A stretch of 64,000 nt of DNA from Gottfriedia sp002574545 (GTDB lineage Bacteria; Bacillota; Bacilli; Bacillales; Bacillaceae_G). The notes beneath the pieces are model-generated. The model made no database searches, was not told the DNA's origin, and saw nothing but the letters and a program-made list of their open reading frames with translations. Position numbers and translations under genes: made by a program. The DNA lies in assembly GCA_052180195.1 (NCBI GenBank), contig CP197469.1, one strand, 5' to 3'. Positions 25,113-33,303 of the stretch are shown one piece after another (within the stretch, counting starts at the first letter, position 1; every line of letters starts with the position of its first letter).

Positions 25113-25913
25113 CTATAGGAAATCAACAAACTGCTTCCTGAATTTAACATGAAAAATTGAGCCGATAACGAAAAAGACTAACAATACACCCCAAAAGTAA
25201 AAAGTATAACCAGAGAAAATAATATCGGAATGGCCATATAACAATGCGCCTCGATATCCCTCTACAATATAGTAAAACGGATTAAGTTTCATCAATTGAG
25301 TTAATAGATTTGATCCTTTTGGTTCCCACAGAATAGGTGTTAAATATAAAAGCATTCTAGTAAAAGATTGAATTAATAAATGAACATCTCTAACCATTGT
25401 AGATAAAGTAGATGTCAGTAATGCAAGGGCAATAATAAAGATCAAGCCCGTAATCATAAAATAGATCAAAGCAAAAATATTCATCTGATCGATACCTTGG
25501 TTAATAATCACACCAATTAATAATACGGCCATCATGAATAAATGTGTATTGAACCTAGATAAAACGACATATGACGGAATAATACTTAACGGAAAATTCA
25601 TCTTTGAAACTGTTCCGATTCGATTAAAAATAGAACTTGACCCTTGCATGATTCCTGCACTAATAAAGAACCACGGTATTAATCCACAAAGCATCCAAAG
25701 AAGAAAAGGTATTCCATTAACTGGAGCTCCACCCCTAATTCCCGATCCGAACGTTATCCAGTAAACAGCTATTTGAAATAGTGGGTTTAAAAATACCCAA
25801 ATTACACCTAGTTGGCTATCTGCGTATTCTTTACGTGTCTCATATGACGAAAGACGAAAAATTAATGATAAGTTTTTAGCATGTTCTTGTAAAACTGTTT
25901 TTATACTACTCAT
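25113..25913 (-). CDS. tagG: teichoic acid ABC transporter, permease subunit TagG
   Basis: A 266-residue ABC-2 type permease with six predicted transmembrane segments and a cytoplasmic N-terminus. Typical family stretches are GVIWVFLNPLFQIAVYWITF near 36-55 and PFYYIVEGYRG near 218. It exports lipid-linked teichoic acid or related polymer. The start codon overlaps the wecC stop (ATGA), so its translation is coupled to the UDP-ManNAc dehydrogenase gene. That links the exporter to a ManNAcA-containing polymer. Confidence 0.9.
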   Translation of the reverse strand: MSSIKTVLQEHAKNLSLIFRLSSYETRKEYADSQLGVIWVFLNPLFQIAVYWITFGSGIRGGAPVNGIPFLLWMLCGLIPWFFISAGIMQGSSSIFNRIGTVSKMNFPLSIIPSYVVLSRFNTHLFMMAVLLIGVIINQGIDQMNIFALIYFMITGLIFIIALALLTSTLSTMVRDVHLLIQSFTRMLLYLTPILWEPKGSNLLTQLMKLNPFYYIVEGYRGALLYGHSDIIFSGYTFYFWGVLLVFFVIGSIFHVKFRKQFVDFL

Positions 25914-27193
25914 AAATCAACCACATTCTTCTTTATTTCTTTATATAAATTACCGTAATTAACAAATTTCATATGAGAATCACTTGAAGTTGGTACACAA
26001 TTACGTGTATCAAATAGTACAGCTTGCTTCATTTGTTTAGCAAGTTTATTGTAGTCCATCGTTTTAAATTCATTATGATCTGTTAATACAAGAATTAAGC
26101 TTGCATCTTCCACAGCTTCTTCAGCAGATAAAACACTAATTTTATCAGAAGTTACATGTGGATCATGAATTGTGACATTTAGTCCTTCTTCGTTCAATAA
26201 CTCAATAATTTCCATTGCAGGACTTTCACGCATATCGTCTACATTACCTTTGTATGTCACACCAAATGCTGCAATCTTAGGATTATCTATACCTGAAACT
26301 AGTCCTTTTACTGAATCAACAACATATTTAGGCATCGATACATTTGTATCACGAGATAATTTAATCATACCAGCTAATTCAGGCGTTTTAGCTACAATAA
26401 AGTATGGGTCAACAGCAAGACAGTGACCCCCAACACCTGGTCCTGGTGAATGAATGTTTACACGTGGATGTTTGTTTGCCATTTGAATAACATCTAATAC
26501 ATTAATTTCTAATGAGTTACAAATTTTTGTTAGTTCATTTGCCAAAGCAATATTTACATCACGGAATGTATTTTCCATTAGTTTAGACATTTCAGCAGTT
26601 TTTGCATCTGTTTGAATGATTTCGCCTTCTACAAATGTACGATACACTTTTGCCCCTGCTTCACTACATGCAGCTGTAATTCCGCCTACGATACGATTAT
26701 TATGAATTAATTCATGTAAAATTTGGCCTGGTAATACACGTTCTGGACAGTGAACAAGATAAATATCTTCACCGACAGTAAATCCAGCTTGTTCTACTAA
26801 TGGTTTGACAAAGTCGTCCATACTTCTAGGTGCGATTGTTGACTCAACGATTAATACATTCCCCTTTTTTAAGAAAGGAATGACTTTTTGAACCGCGTCT
26901 AGTACATATGATAAATCACAAGATTTATTCTCATCATCATTATTAGGTGTTGGTACTGCAACAATAAATGCATCCGCCTCTTCAGGTGTTAAAGACGCTC
27001 TGAAAAATCCTTTTTCTACTACTTCTTTAACCATTTCGCCTAATCCAGGCTCTTCTATATGAATTTCTCCAGAATTTAATTTATCAACAACACTTTTTTG
27101 TACGTCTACACCTACAACACTTGCGCCATACTTCGCAAACATTGCAGAAGTTGGTAATCCTATATACCCTAGTCCAATTGTGCAAATTTTCAT
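25910..27193 (-). CDS. wecC: UDP-N-acetyl-D-mannosamine dehydrogenase, copy 1
   Basis: A 427-residue NAD-dependent nucleotide-sugar dehydrogenase that oxidises UDP-ManNAc to UDP-ManNAcA. Rossmann motif GLGYIGLP is at 7-14, VPTPNND at 80-86, the catalytic cysteine is C258 in GVGGHC, and a C-terminal UDP-binding domain follows. UDP-glucose dehydrogenases share the fold, but the PTPNND and HCPERVLPG patterns favour the ManNAc group. Two mnaA copies in the window supply the substrate. GAGG precedes the ATG. The stop overlaps tagG. A paralog lies at 60818-62095. Confidence 0.85.
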   Translation of the reverse strand: MKICTIGLGYIGLPTSAMFAKYGASVVGVDVQKSVVDKLNSGEIHIEEPGLGEMVKEVVEKGFFRASLTPEEADAFIVAVPTPNNDDENKSCDLSYVLDAVQKVIPFLKKGNVLIVESTIAPRSMDDFVKPLVEQAGFTVGEDIYLVHCPERVLPGQILHELIHNNRIVGGITAACSEAGAKVYRTFVEGEIIQTDAKTAEMSKLMENTFRDVNIALANELTKICNSLEINVLDVIQMANKHPRVNIHSPGPGVGGHCLAVDPYFIVAKTPELAGMIKLSRDTNVSMPKYVVDSVKGLVSGIDNPKIAAFGVTYKGNVDDMRESPAMEIIELLNEEGLNVTIHDPHVTSDKISVLSAEEAVEDASLILVLTDHNEFKTMDYNKLAKQMKQAVLFDTRNCVPTSSDSHMKFVNYGNLYKEIKKNVVDL

Positions 27194-27472
27194 TTTACTA
27201 TAACCTCTTTCAGAAATTTTACTAATTTCTACTCTTTCGCTTCACTAATAGTTTACTGATAATTAGATTATAGTAAACGTCATAATTAGTAACTTTTTGG
27301 ATAGTTGGATAAAACTTATGTCTTCATAACTTACTTTTTCATTTTAGGAAACAATGAAAAAGCACCAATCATCATTTTAAATTAGTAGAAATTATATTTC
27401 AATAAATATCTATTTATCTTATTAATCTTACAATTAATTTTCACGATTCGACTCTATTTTACATTAAATTAA

Positions 27473-28543
27473 CTAAGATTTAACAAACTTGTATCGTAAA
27501 GAGAATAGTGAAAGAAGGTAAACTACTTTTCTTAACTTATTTTTTGTCATTTTAGGGTTGGATTTTAAGGATAAATACATTTTTAATGCTCGTTTATCTT
27601 TTAATCGTAATGTCTCTGCAATGAACTTTGGGACAACGCTAAGCTCATCTTTGATCGATTCATTTCGGATTGTTTTCATAAATTCATTACCAACAGACGC
27701 AAGATTTAGCTTCTCGTCAGCTGTTAGTTTATTTGCTTTTATATTAATAGAGTTAATAAAGAATTTAAGTTGTCTTCTTTCTATATGGATTAAATCATTT
27801 GTAAAACCATTTGCTTCATAATAAGTACGTAGCTCTTTTTGAAGTACGACTAATTGTTTAAAAAATTGAATGGACCCAGATTTAATTAAACTATTTTCTG
27901 GATCTTCAACTCGATAGCCAATGACATCTACATCACATACAACTGTACAGTTTGATTGTAGTAAAGCTTTCTCCGTAAAAAATAAATCTTCACCGACACG
28001 AAGTTCTTCGTGAAATAGAATCCCCTCGCGCTCAAGTAGTTCTTTTTTAAATAATTTATTACTAGCAGATGGTGTAAGATGCAGCTCTGGATAGTCAAGA
28101 ATCTGTCTAATTTCTGGTAAATCTTCTTTGAAAATGTCTTCCATATAATTTAAACGCCAAGTTTTTTCGCCGTTAAAGCATAAAATATTACCGACTGCCG
28201 TATCTGCATTATATTTTTTTGCTAAAGAATATAATTTGGCATATGCATCATGGTAAGCAATGTCATCTCCATCTAAAAACGCAATATATTCCCCACTTGC
28301 ATGAGATAAGCCTGTATTTCTTGCAGCACTTGGTCCTTTATTTTCCTGCTTAATAAATTTTGCATTTTGATACTTTTTTGTGAATTCCTCAGCTAAAACG
28401 CTACTTTTATCAGTTGAACCGTCATCAACAACAATCAGTTCTATCTCTTTTAAAGACTGATCTATGACAGATTGTAAACTTTCCTCAATAAATTTCTCCT
28501 TGTTATAGTTAATAACTACAACACTTAACTTATAAATGGTCAT
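27473..28543 (-). CDS. family 2 glycosyltransferase
   Basis: A 356-residue GT2 enzyme: VVVINYNKEKFIEESLQSV at the N-terminus, VDDGSTDKS and the DGDD metal-binding motif define a GT-A fold over residues 1-~215. The C-terminal ~140 residues are helical and basic, with no CDP-polyol transferase domain. ATG 28543 is 8 bases after AGAGG; the upstream in-frame ATG at 28564 contains that site. The N-terminal domain resembles the GT2 halves of the 770- and 909-residue fusions in this window. Its likely role is attaching a sugar or polyol linker to the polymer. Confidence 0.8.
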   Translation of the reverse strand: MTIYKLSVVVINYNKEKFIEESLQSVIDQSLKEIELIVVDDGSTDKSSVLAEEFTKKYQNAKFIKQENKGPSAARNTGLSHASGEYIAFLDGDDIAYHDAYAKLYSLAKKYNADTAVGNILCFNGEKTWRLNYMEDIFKEDLPEIRQILDYPELHLTPSASNKLFKKELLEREGILFHEELRVGEDLFFTEKALLQSNCTVVCDVDVIGYRVEDPENSLIKSGSIQFFKQLVVLQKELRTYYEANGFTNDLIHIERRQLKFFINSINIKANKLTADEKLNLASVGNEFMKTIRNESIKDELSVVPKFIAETLRLKDKRALKMYLSLKSNPKMTKNKLRKVVYLLSLFSLRYKFVKS

Positions 28544-28644
28544 CTCGCATACCTCTCTATGCATAGAAAGGTAAAAAGAAATATGGCATCATCCCTAGTT
28601 CTTTTTACCTTCCCTACTAAAATATTCACATAATCGAAAAATTT

Positions 28645-29967
28645 TTAGCTTACCATTGCCTTTTCACCATATAAAACTTTTTCGTAAATTCCGATGAAAA
28701 TTTTCTTCTCATTATTCCAATTATATTTATGTCTTGCTTGTAGACAATTTTTGCTCATTTCGTCTCGAACTTTAGGATTGTCTAATAAATAGTTCACACC
28801 TTCAGCAATTGAATCAACATCGTGGGAGTCTACACATACACCAGTATGTTCACCTTCAACTACCTTTTGAATTTCTGGAAAGCTACAAGCAACAACTGGT
28901 ACACCGCTCATCATGTATTCAAATAACTTATTCGAAGACGCTGAATAGTGATTAAAATTAATATTATTTAATACTTGAAACCCTAGATAAGCATTTCTTG
29001 TATAATTCAGCAATTCATCAACTGGTACTTTATCAATAAATTTCACTTTATCTTGTAATTGTAACTCTTCTACTAAGTTTAAAAGAGTAGGCTTTATTTT
29101 TCCATCACCAATAAAAACAACGATTCCTCTTTTAAATAAAGGAGTAGCTTTTACAATTAATTCTAACCCACGTCCCTTTTGTATACCACCTTGATAAAGA
29201 AGAATCGGCTCGTCTTCACTAATTCCTAGTTTTTCATGAAGATTAATCGCATGACTTTCTTCCGGCTTTGATACAAATGGATAATTGTGAATGACCTCAG
29301 GATAGTCAATATGATATAAATCTTGAGTATATTTTGCTCTAGTATTATTTTCGTGAATCATCACATCAATATATTTAATTAAGAACTTCTCAATTTTACC
29401 AAAAATCGGATTCTCATAACCAGATCGACTAGATTGAACTTCATGTGAATCATAAATTAATTTACTTTTTTTGAAAACTTTTGCACAAATAATTCCTTGA
29501 GGTAAGGTATTTAAATCATTCGCATGATAAATATCATAATCCCTTTTAAGCCCATGATAAATCATTTGTAAAATATTATAGCCTCTAGTTAATAGCACTT
29601 TCATATAACGATTACCAAAAAGAACGATTACAGCAGCAATGATAATCGTTGCAACTGCATTTAAAAATAAACCAAGTAAGACAAGTAAAATAGCAACTAG
29701 TTTCATTAATAAACTACTTTTTACTAAGTTAAAGATCTTTGCACAATAATATACAAGATGATAGATTCCAAATGGAAGGCGATTATTTACACGTATAACA
29801 TTAAATCCTTCTTCCATACGTTCTCTTTTTGGCAATTCTTTTGAATCATCATGTAAAGCAATTAAATCAACATCATATCCGACTTCTGCTAGTGCAGAAC
29901 ATTCACGCAGTACACGTGCATCATTCGTAAAATGATTAAATACAAACGCACAAACCTTTTTATTCAT
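28645..29967 (-). CDS. membrane-associated family 4 glycosyltransferase, copy 1
   Basis: A 440-residue GT-B transferase. It begins KKVCAFVFNHFTNDARVLRE, has a hydrophobic hairpin at ~88-117 that should anchor it to the membrane, and a GT4 C-terminal domain with LLYQGGIQKGRGLE, ASSNKLFEYMMSG and the acidic nucleotide-binding site. Its start overlaps the upstream gene stop by 8 bases, so both are translated together. A close paralog with the same hydrophobic insert lies at 62114-63460 beside the second wecC, suggesting a role in the same ManNAcA-type polymer. Confidence 0.85.
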   Translation of the reverse strand: MNKKVCAFVFNHFTNDARVLRECSALAEVGYDVDLIALHDDSKELPKRERMEEGFNVIRVNNRLPFGIYHLVYYCAKIFNLVKSSLLMKLVAILLVLLGLFLNAVATIIIAAVIVLFGNRYMKVLLTRGYNILQMIYHGLKRDYDIYHANDLNTLPQGIICAKVFKKSKLIYDSHEVQSSRSGYENPIFGKIEKFLIKYIDVMIHENNTRAKYTQDLYHIDYPEVIHNYPFVSKPEESHAINLHEKLGISEDEPILLYQGGIQKGRGLELIVKATPLFKRGIVVFIGDGKIKPTLLNLVEELQLQDKVKFIDKVPVDELLNYTRNAYLGFQVLNNINFNHYSASSNKLFEYMMSGVPVVACSFPEIQKVVEGEHTGVCVDSHDVDSIAEGVNYLLDNPKVRDEMSKNCLQARHKYNWNNEKKIFIGIYEKVLYGEKAMVS

Positions 29968-31174
29968 GGATATCCTCCATCACTTTTAATAACACATTAA
30001 TATTCGTTTTCCAACGTAGATTTTTGTATGCATATTGATAACCATTTTCTCCATATTTTTTTCGGAGAGATGGATCATTTGCAAGTTTATAAATATTTTC
30101 AACCAATTCTTCAGGCGAATCTTCTTTTAAGATCATTCCACAGTTTGCTTCATGAATAATATCACTTGCATACCCTGCTACATCTCCAATGATTGGTTTC
30201 TTCACACACATATAATCAATTATTTTCCCTGGTAAAACCGTTTTAAACACTTCTTGGTTTACTAAACTTACATAAGCAATATCAGCACTTGCGACAAGTT
30301 TTAATGTTTCGTTTCGGGATTTCGCAGTATGAAGTGTTACATTTGATAATCCATTCGATTCAATATAATTCTTCACTTCACCTGTATTTTTCCCATAGCC
30401 AATAATCGAAAAATTAATTGATTTATTGTCCTTTAAGATTGCAGCAGTTTTCATAAACTTATGCAAGTCCTGTGCTAAGCCTAAATTCCCAGTATAAATA
30501 ACGGTGATCGGTTCATCTTCTAGCTGCTCTTCATTATATGCCAATTCACTTTCAGTTAATGAATTAGGTAAAAATGTAATTTTATCCTTGCTAACATTTT
30601 TATTTGTCATATAGTCGATAAAACTTCGGCTATTAACAATTATTTTTGTTGCTTTTTTATATAATATTTCTTCTACTTTATATGCCGTTTTTAAAATGAA
30701 AGGATTAGAGAAAACTTGTACGCCAGTTAATGACTCTGGCCATAAGTCTCTTATGTCTAATATTAGTGGAGCTTTTAACTTCCATTTAGCAATTAAACCT
30801 GCCACACCTACAAATATCGGCGGAGATGTAACAAAAATATAATCAAATTCAGCCTTTTGTTTAAAAATAGTACCAATAAATCGTACCATAACTTCCAAAT
30901 ATAAATATAATCTCTTTAAAATACTTCCAGAGTGTTTTTTGATTGAAGGATCAATTCGAATGACATCCTTTTCGTCAACTAATGGTTCATTCCAAAATTG
31001 TTTATCTTCATATAATTCACGACTAGGATATCTAGGTTCTAATGTTAGTACTTTTACATCGAAACCCTTTTCCTTTAACTCTATATAAATATTTTTCATA
31101 CGGTTTGCTGCACTACCTATTTCTGGATAAAAGTGTTGCGAAATAAGTAAAATCTTCTTTTTATGTAAGCCCAA
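29960..31174 (-). CDS. family 4 glycosyltransferase, WbuB-like
   Basis: A 404-residue GT4 protein: KKILLISQHFYPEIGSAANR at the N-terminus, FVTSPPIFVGVAG, LDIRDLWPES and the sugar-donor region YTGNLGLAQDL with a C-terminal Rossmann domain. This pattern is typical of WbuB-like transferases that add N-acetylated amino sugars in capsule and O-antigen loci. It is the first gene of the operon running through the two downstream transferases. Donor and acceptor are not readable. Confidence 0.85.
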   Translation of the reverse strand: MGLHKKKILLISQHFYPEIGSAANRMKNIYIELKEKGFDVKVLTLEPRYPSRELYEDKQFWNEPLVDEKDVIRIDPSIKKHSGSILKRLYLYLEVMVRFIGTIFKQKAEFDYIFVTSPPIFVGVAGLIAKWKLKAPLILDIRDLWPESLTGVQVFSNPFILKTAYKVEEILYKKATKIIVNSRSFIDYMTNKNVSKDKITFLPNSLTESELAYNEEQLEDEPITVIYTGNLGLAQDLHKFMKTAAILKDNKSINFSIIGYGKNTGEVKNYIESNGLSNVTLHTAKSRNETLKLVASADIAYVSLVNQEVFKTVLPGKIIDYMCVKKPIIGDVAGYASDIIHEANCGMILKEDSPEELVENIYKLANDPSLRKKYGENGYQYAYKNLRWKTNINVLLKVMEDIHE

Positions 31175-31475
31175 GAATGTCTTACCTCCTGAATAAAATA
31201 ATCATCAACTCTAACTAGACAAAATATACGATATTTTACCATAAACCATTCTTTTTTACCATTTTTCTAATAATCAATCATTTAATTTGAAGCTACTTGT
31301 ACTATACCATCGAATAATATAGTATAATGTCGACTAATTATTTTTTATTTGATATTATTAAACTTATGTAAAATCAACAATTGACGAAATGTAATTTTTT
31401 TGTATACTTTGGGTATTTTATTAAAATATCCTTACTTGACAGATTAATTCCAAAATTAAAAAGCAGGTGAAATGA
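31175..31475. other. divergent intergenic region between glycosyltransferase operon and tarI
   Basis: This 301-base gap should hold promoters in both directions. A good rightward promoter is given separately; a leftward one is not clear, although the segment near 31310-31345 is rich in TATA-type boxes. No RNA gene or ORF is seen. Confidence 0.5.
31381..31408 (+). promoter_or_regulatory. sigma-A promoter of tarIJ
   Basis: TTGACG (31381-31386) and TATACT (31403-31408) are separated by 16 bases, about 70 bases before the tarI start. It matches the vegetative consensus with one mismatch in each box. Confidence 0.6.
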
Positions 31476-32192
31476 ATGATTTATGCAGAAATATTAGCGG
31501 GTGGAAAAGGTACTCGCATGGGAAATGTTAGTATGCCAAAGCAATTTCTAGCACTGAATAACCGACCAATTATTATCCATACAATAGAAAAATTCATCTT
31601 AAATGACGACTTTAGAAAGATTTTAGTTGTAACGCCAAAAGAATGGATTCAACATACAAAAGATATTATCAAAAAGTATATTGGTACGAATGACCGTATC
31701 GCTGTTGTTGAGGGTGGTAGCGACCGTAATGAATCGATTATGAGTGGTATTCGCTATTTACAACAAAACTTTGAAATTACTGATGAAGATATTATCGTAA
31801 CACATGATGCTGTTCGACCATTCTTAACTCATCGAATTATCGAAGAAAATATTGATGCTGCTCTTAAATATGGAGCTGTTGATACGGTTATTGAGGCTGT
31901 TGATACAATCATTCAATCTACTAATCACGATACAATTACAGATATTCCAGTAAGAAATACAATGTATCAAGGACAAACTCCTCAGAGTTTTAATATTAAT
32001 CTACTGACAAAACACTATTCTGAATTAGATTCAGAACAAAAAGGGATTTTAACAGATGCTTGTAAAATTTGTCTTCTAAAAGGTGTAGACGTAAAGCTAG
32101 TTAAAGGTGAAGTTTTTAATATGAAAATTACAACTCCGTATGACTTAAAAGTAGCAAATGCACTTTTAAAGGATCAGGTGACAACAAAATGA
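31476..32192 (+). CDS. tarI: ribitol-5-phosphate cytidylyltransferase TarI
   Basis: A 238-residue IspD/TarI nucleotidyltransferase. LAGGKGTRMG near 8-17 binds CTP, PKQF follows, and VTHDAVRPF near 108-116 lies in the substrate site. It joins CTP and ribitol 5-phosphate to give CDP-ribitol, the donor for poly-ribitol-phosphate teichoic acid. Overlap by ATGA with the adjacent tarJ decides between TarI and IspD. AGGTGA precedes the ATG. Confidence 0.9.
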   Translation: MIYAEILAGGKGTRMGNVSMPKQFLALNNRPIIIHTIEKFILNDDFRKILVVTPKEWIQHTKDIIKKYIGTNDRIAVVEGGSDRNESIMSGIRYLQQNFEITDEDIIVTHDAVRPFLTHRIIEENIDAALKYGAVDTVIEAVDTIIQSTNHDTITDIPVRNTMYQGQTPQSFNINLLTKHYSELDSEQKGILTDACKICLLKGVDVKLVKGEVFNMKITTPYDLKVANALLKDQVTTK

Positions 32193-33214
32193 TAAATCAA
32201 ATCTATCGTTTAGTTTCAACAAAACAAATTGAAATCACTTATAAAGAACAATCTTTAGAAGGTGATTATATCGTTGTCCGTCCAACACATTTGTCAATCT
32301 GTGCAGCTGACCAACGATACTATACTGGTACTCGTGGAAAAGAAGCGATGGCCAAAAAATTACCAATGGCATTAATCCATGAAGGTGTTGGTAAAGTTGT
32401 CTATGATCCAAAAGGCGAATTCAAAACTGGCACACATGTCGTGATGATTCCAAATACACCTACTCAAGTTGATGATGTCATTGCTGAAAATTATTTAAAA
32501 ACGAGTAAATTTCGCTCAAGTGGCTATGATGGTTTCATGCAAGATTATGTATTTCTTGAAAGAGACCGTGTCGTAGGATTATCAGAAGACATAAACTTGC
32601 AAGTTGCAGCATTCTCTGAATTAATCAGTGTAAGCATGCATGCAATTGTCCGATTCGAAGAACGAGCGCACAAACGTCGTGATGTGTTAGGCGTTTGGGG
32701 TGATGGAAACTTAGGATTTATTACAGCTCTAATCCTGAAAAAGCGCTATCCAGAAAGTAAAGTATATGTATTTGGTAAAAACCATTCAAAATTAAGCTAC
32801 TTCTCATTTGCAGATGAAACGTATCAAATTGATGAAGTTCCTGAAGATGTAACAGTCGACCATGCTTTTGAATGTGTAGGTGGTATTGGTAGTCAATACG
32901 CTGTTGAGCAAATTATTAATCACATTCAACCTGAAGGCTCGATTCCATTACTTGGCGTATCTGAATATCCAGTTGAAATCAATACGCGAATGATCCTTGA
33001 AAGAGGAATTACGTTAATAGGTAGCAGTCGAAGTGGACGCTCTGACTTCGTTGAAACAGTTAACTTCCTTCATGAGAACCCTGAAGTAGTCGAATATTTA
33101 GAGACTCTAATTGGGGATGTAAATGAAATTCGTAGTATCGATGATATTCATAATGCATTCGAACGTGATTTAACAACTAATTGGGGAAAATCAGTTATGG
33201 AATGGAAAATATAA
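32189..33214 (+). CDS. tarJ: ribulose-5-phosphate reductase TarJ
   Basis: A 341-residue medium-chain zinc-dependent dehydrogenase. The zinc site begins SICAADQRYYTG, and a Rossmann motif GVWGDGNLGF lies near 167-176. It reduces ribulose 5-phosphate with NADPH to ribitol 5-phosphate, the substrate of TarI. The two genes overlap by 4 bases and are translated as a pair. Confidence 0.9.
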   Translation: MINQIYRLVSTKQIEITYKEQSLEGDYIVVRPTHLSICAADQRYYTGTRGKEAMAKKLPMALIHEGVGKVVYDPKGEFKTGTHVVMIPNTPTQVDDVIAENYLKTSKFRSSGYDGFMQDYVFLERDRVVGLSEDINLQVAAFSELISVSMHAIVRFEERAHKRRDVLGVWGDGNLGFITALILKKRYPESKVYVFGKNHSKLSYFSFADETYQIDEVPEDVTVDHAFECVGGIGSQYAVEQIINHIQPEGSIPLLGVSEYPVEINTRMILERGITLIGSSRSGRSDFVETVNFLHENPEVVEYLETLIGDVNEIRSIDDIHNAFERDLTTNWGKSVMEWKI

Positions 33215-33223
33215 TATAAATTT

Positions 33224-33243
33224 GAGGGGATACTGCTCTCCTC
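33224..33243 (+). terminator. terminator after tarJ
   Basis: GAGG and CCTC form a short stem with further GA/TC pairing around TACTGC, followed by six T. It may be only partial, since the next gene lies 60 bases on. Confidence 0.5.
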
Positions 33244-33303
33244 TTTTTTATGTTAATCATATAACTCATAAACTATTTTAATAATGAGGAGAAAATACTT
33301 AAA

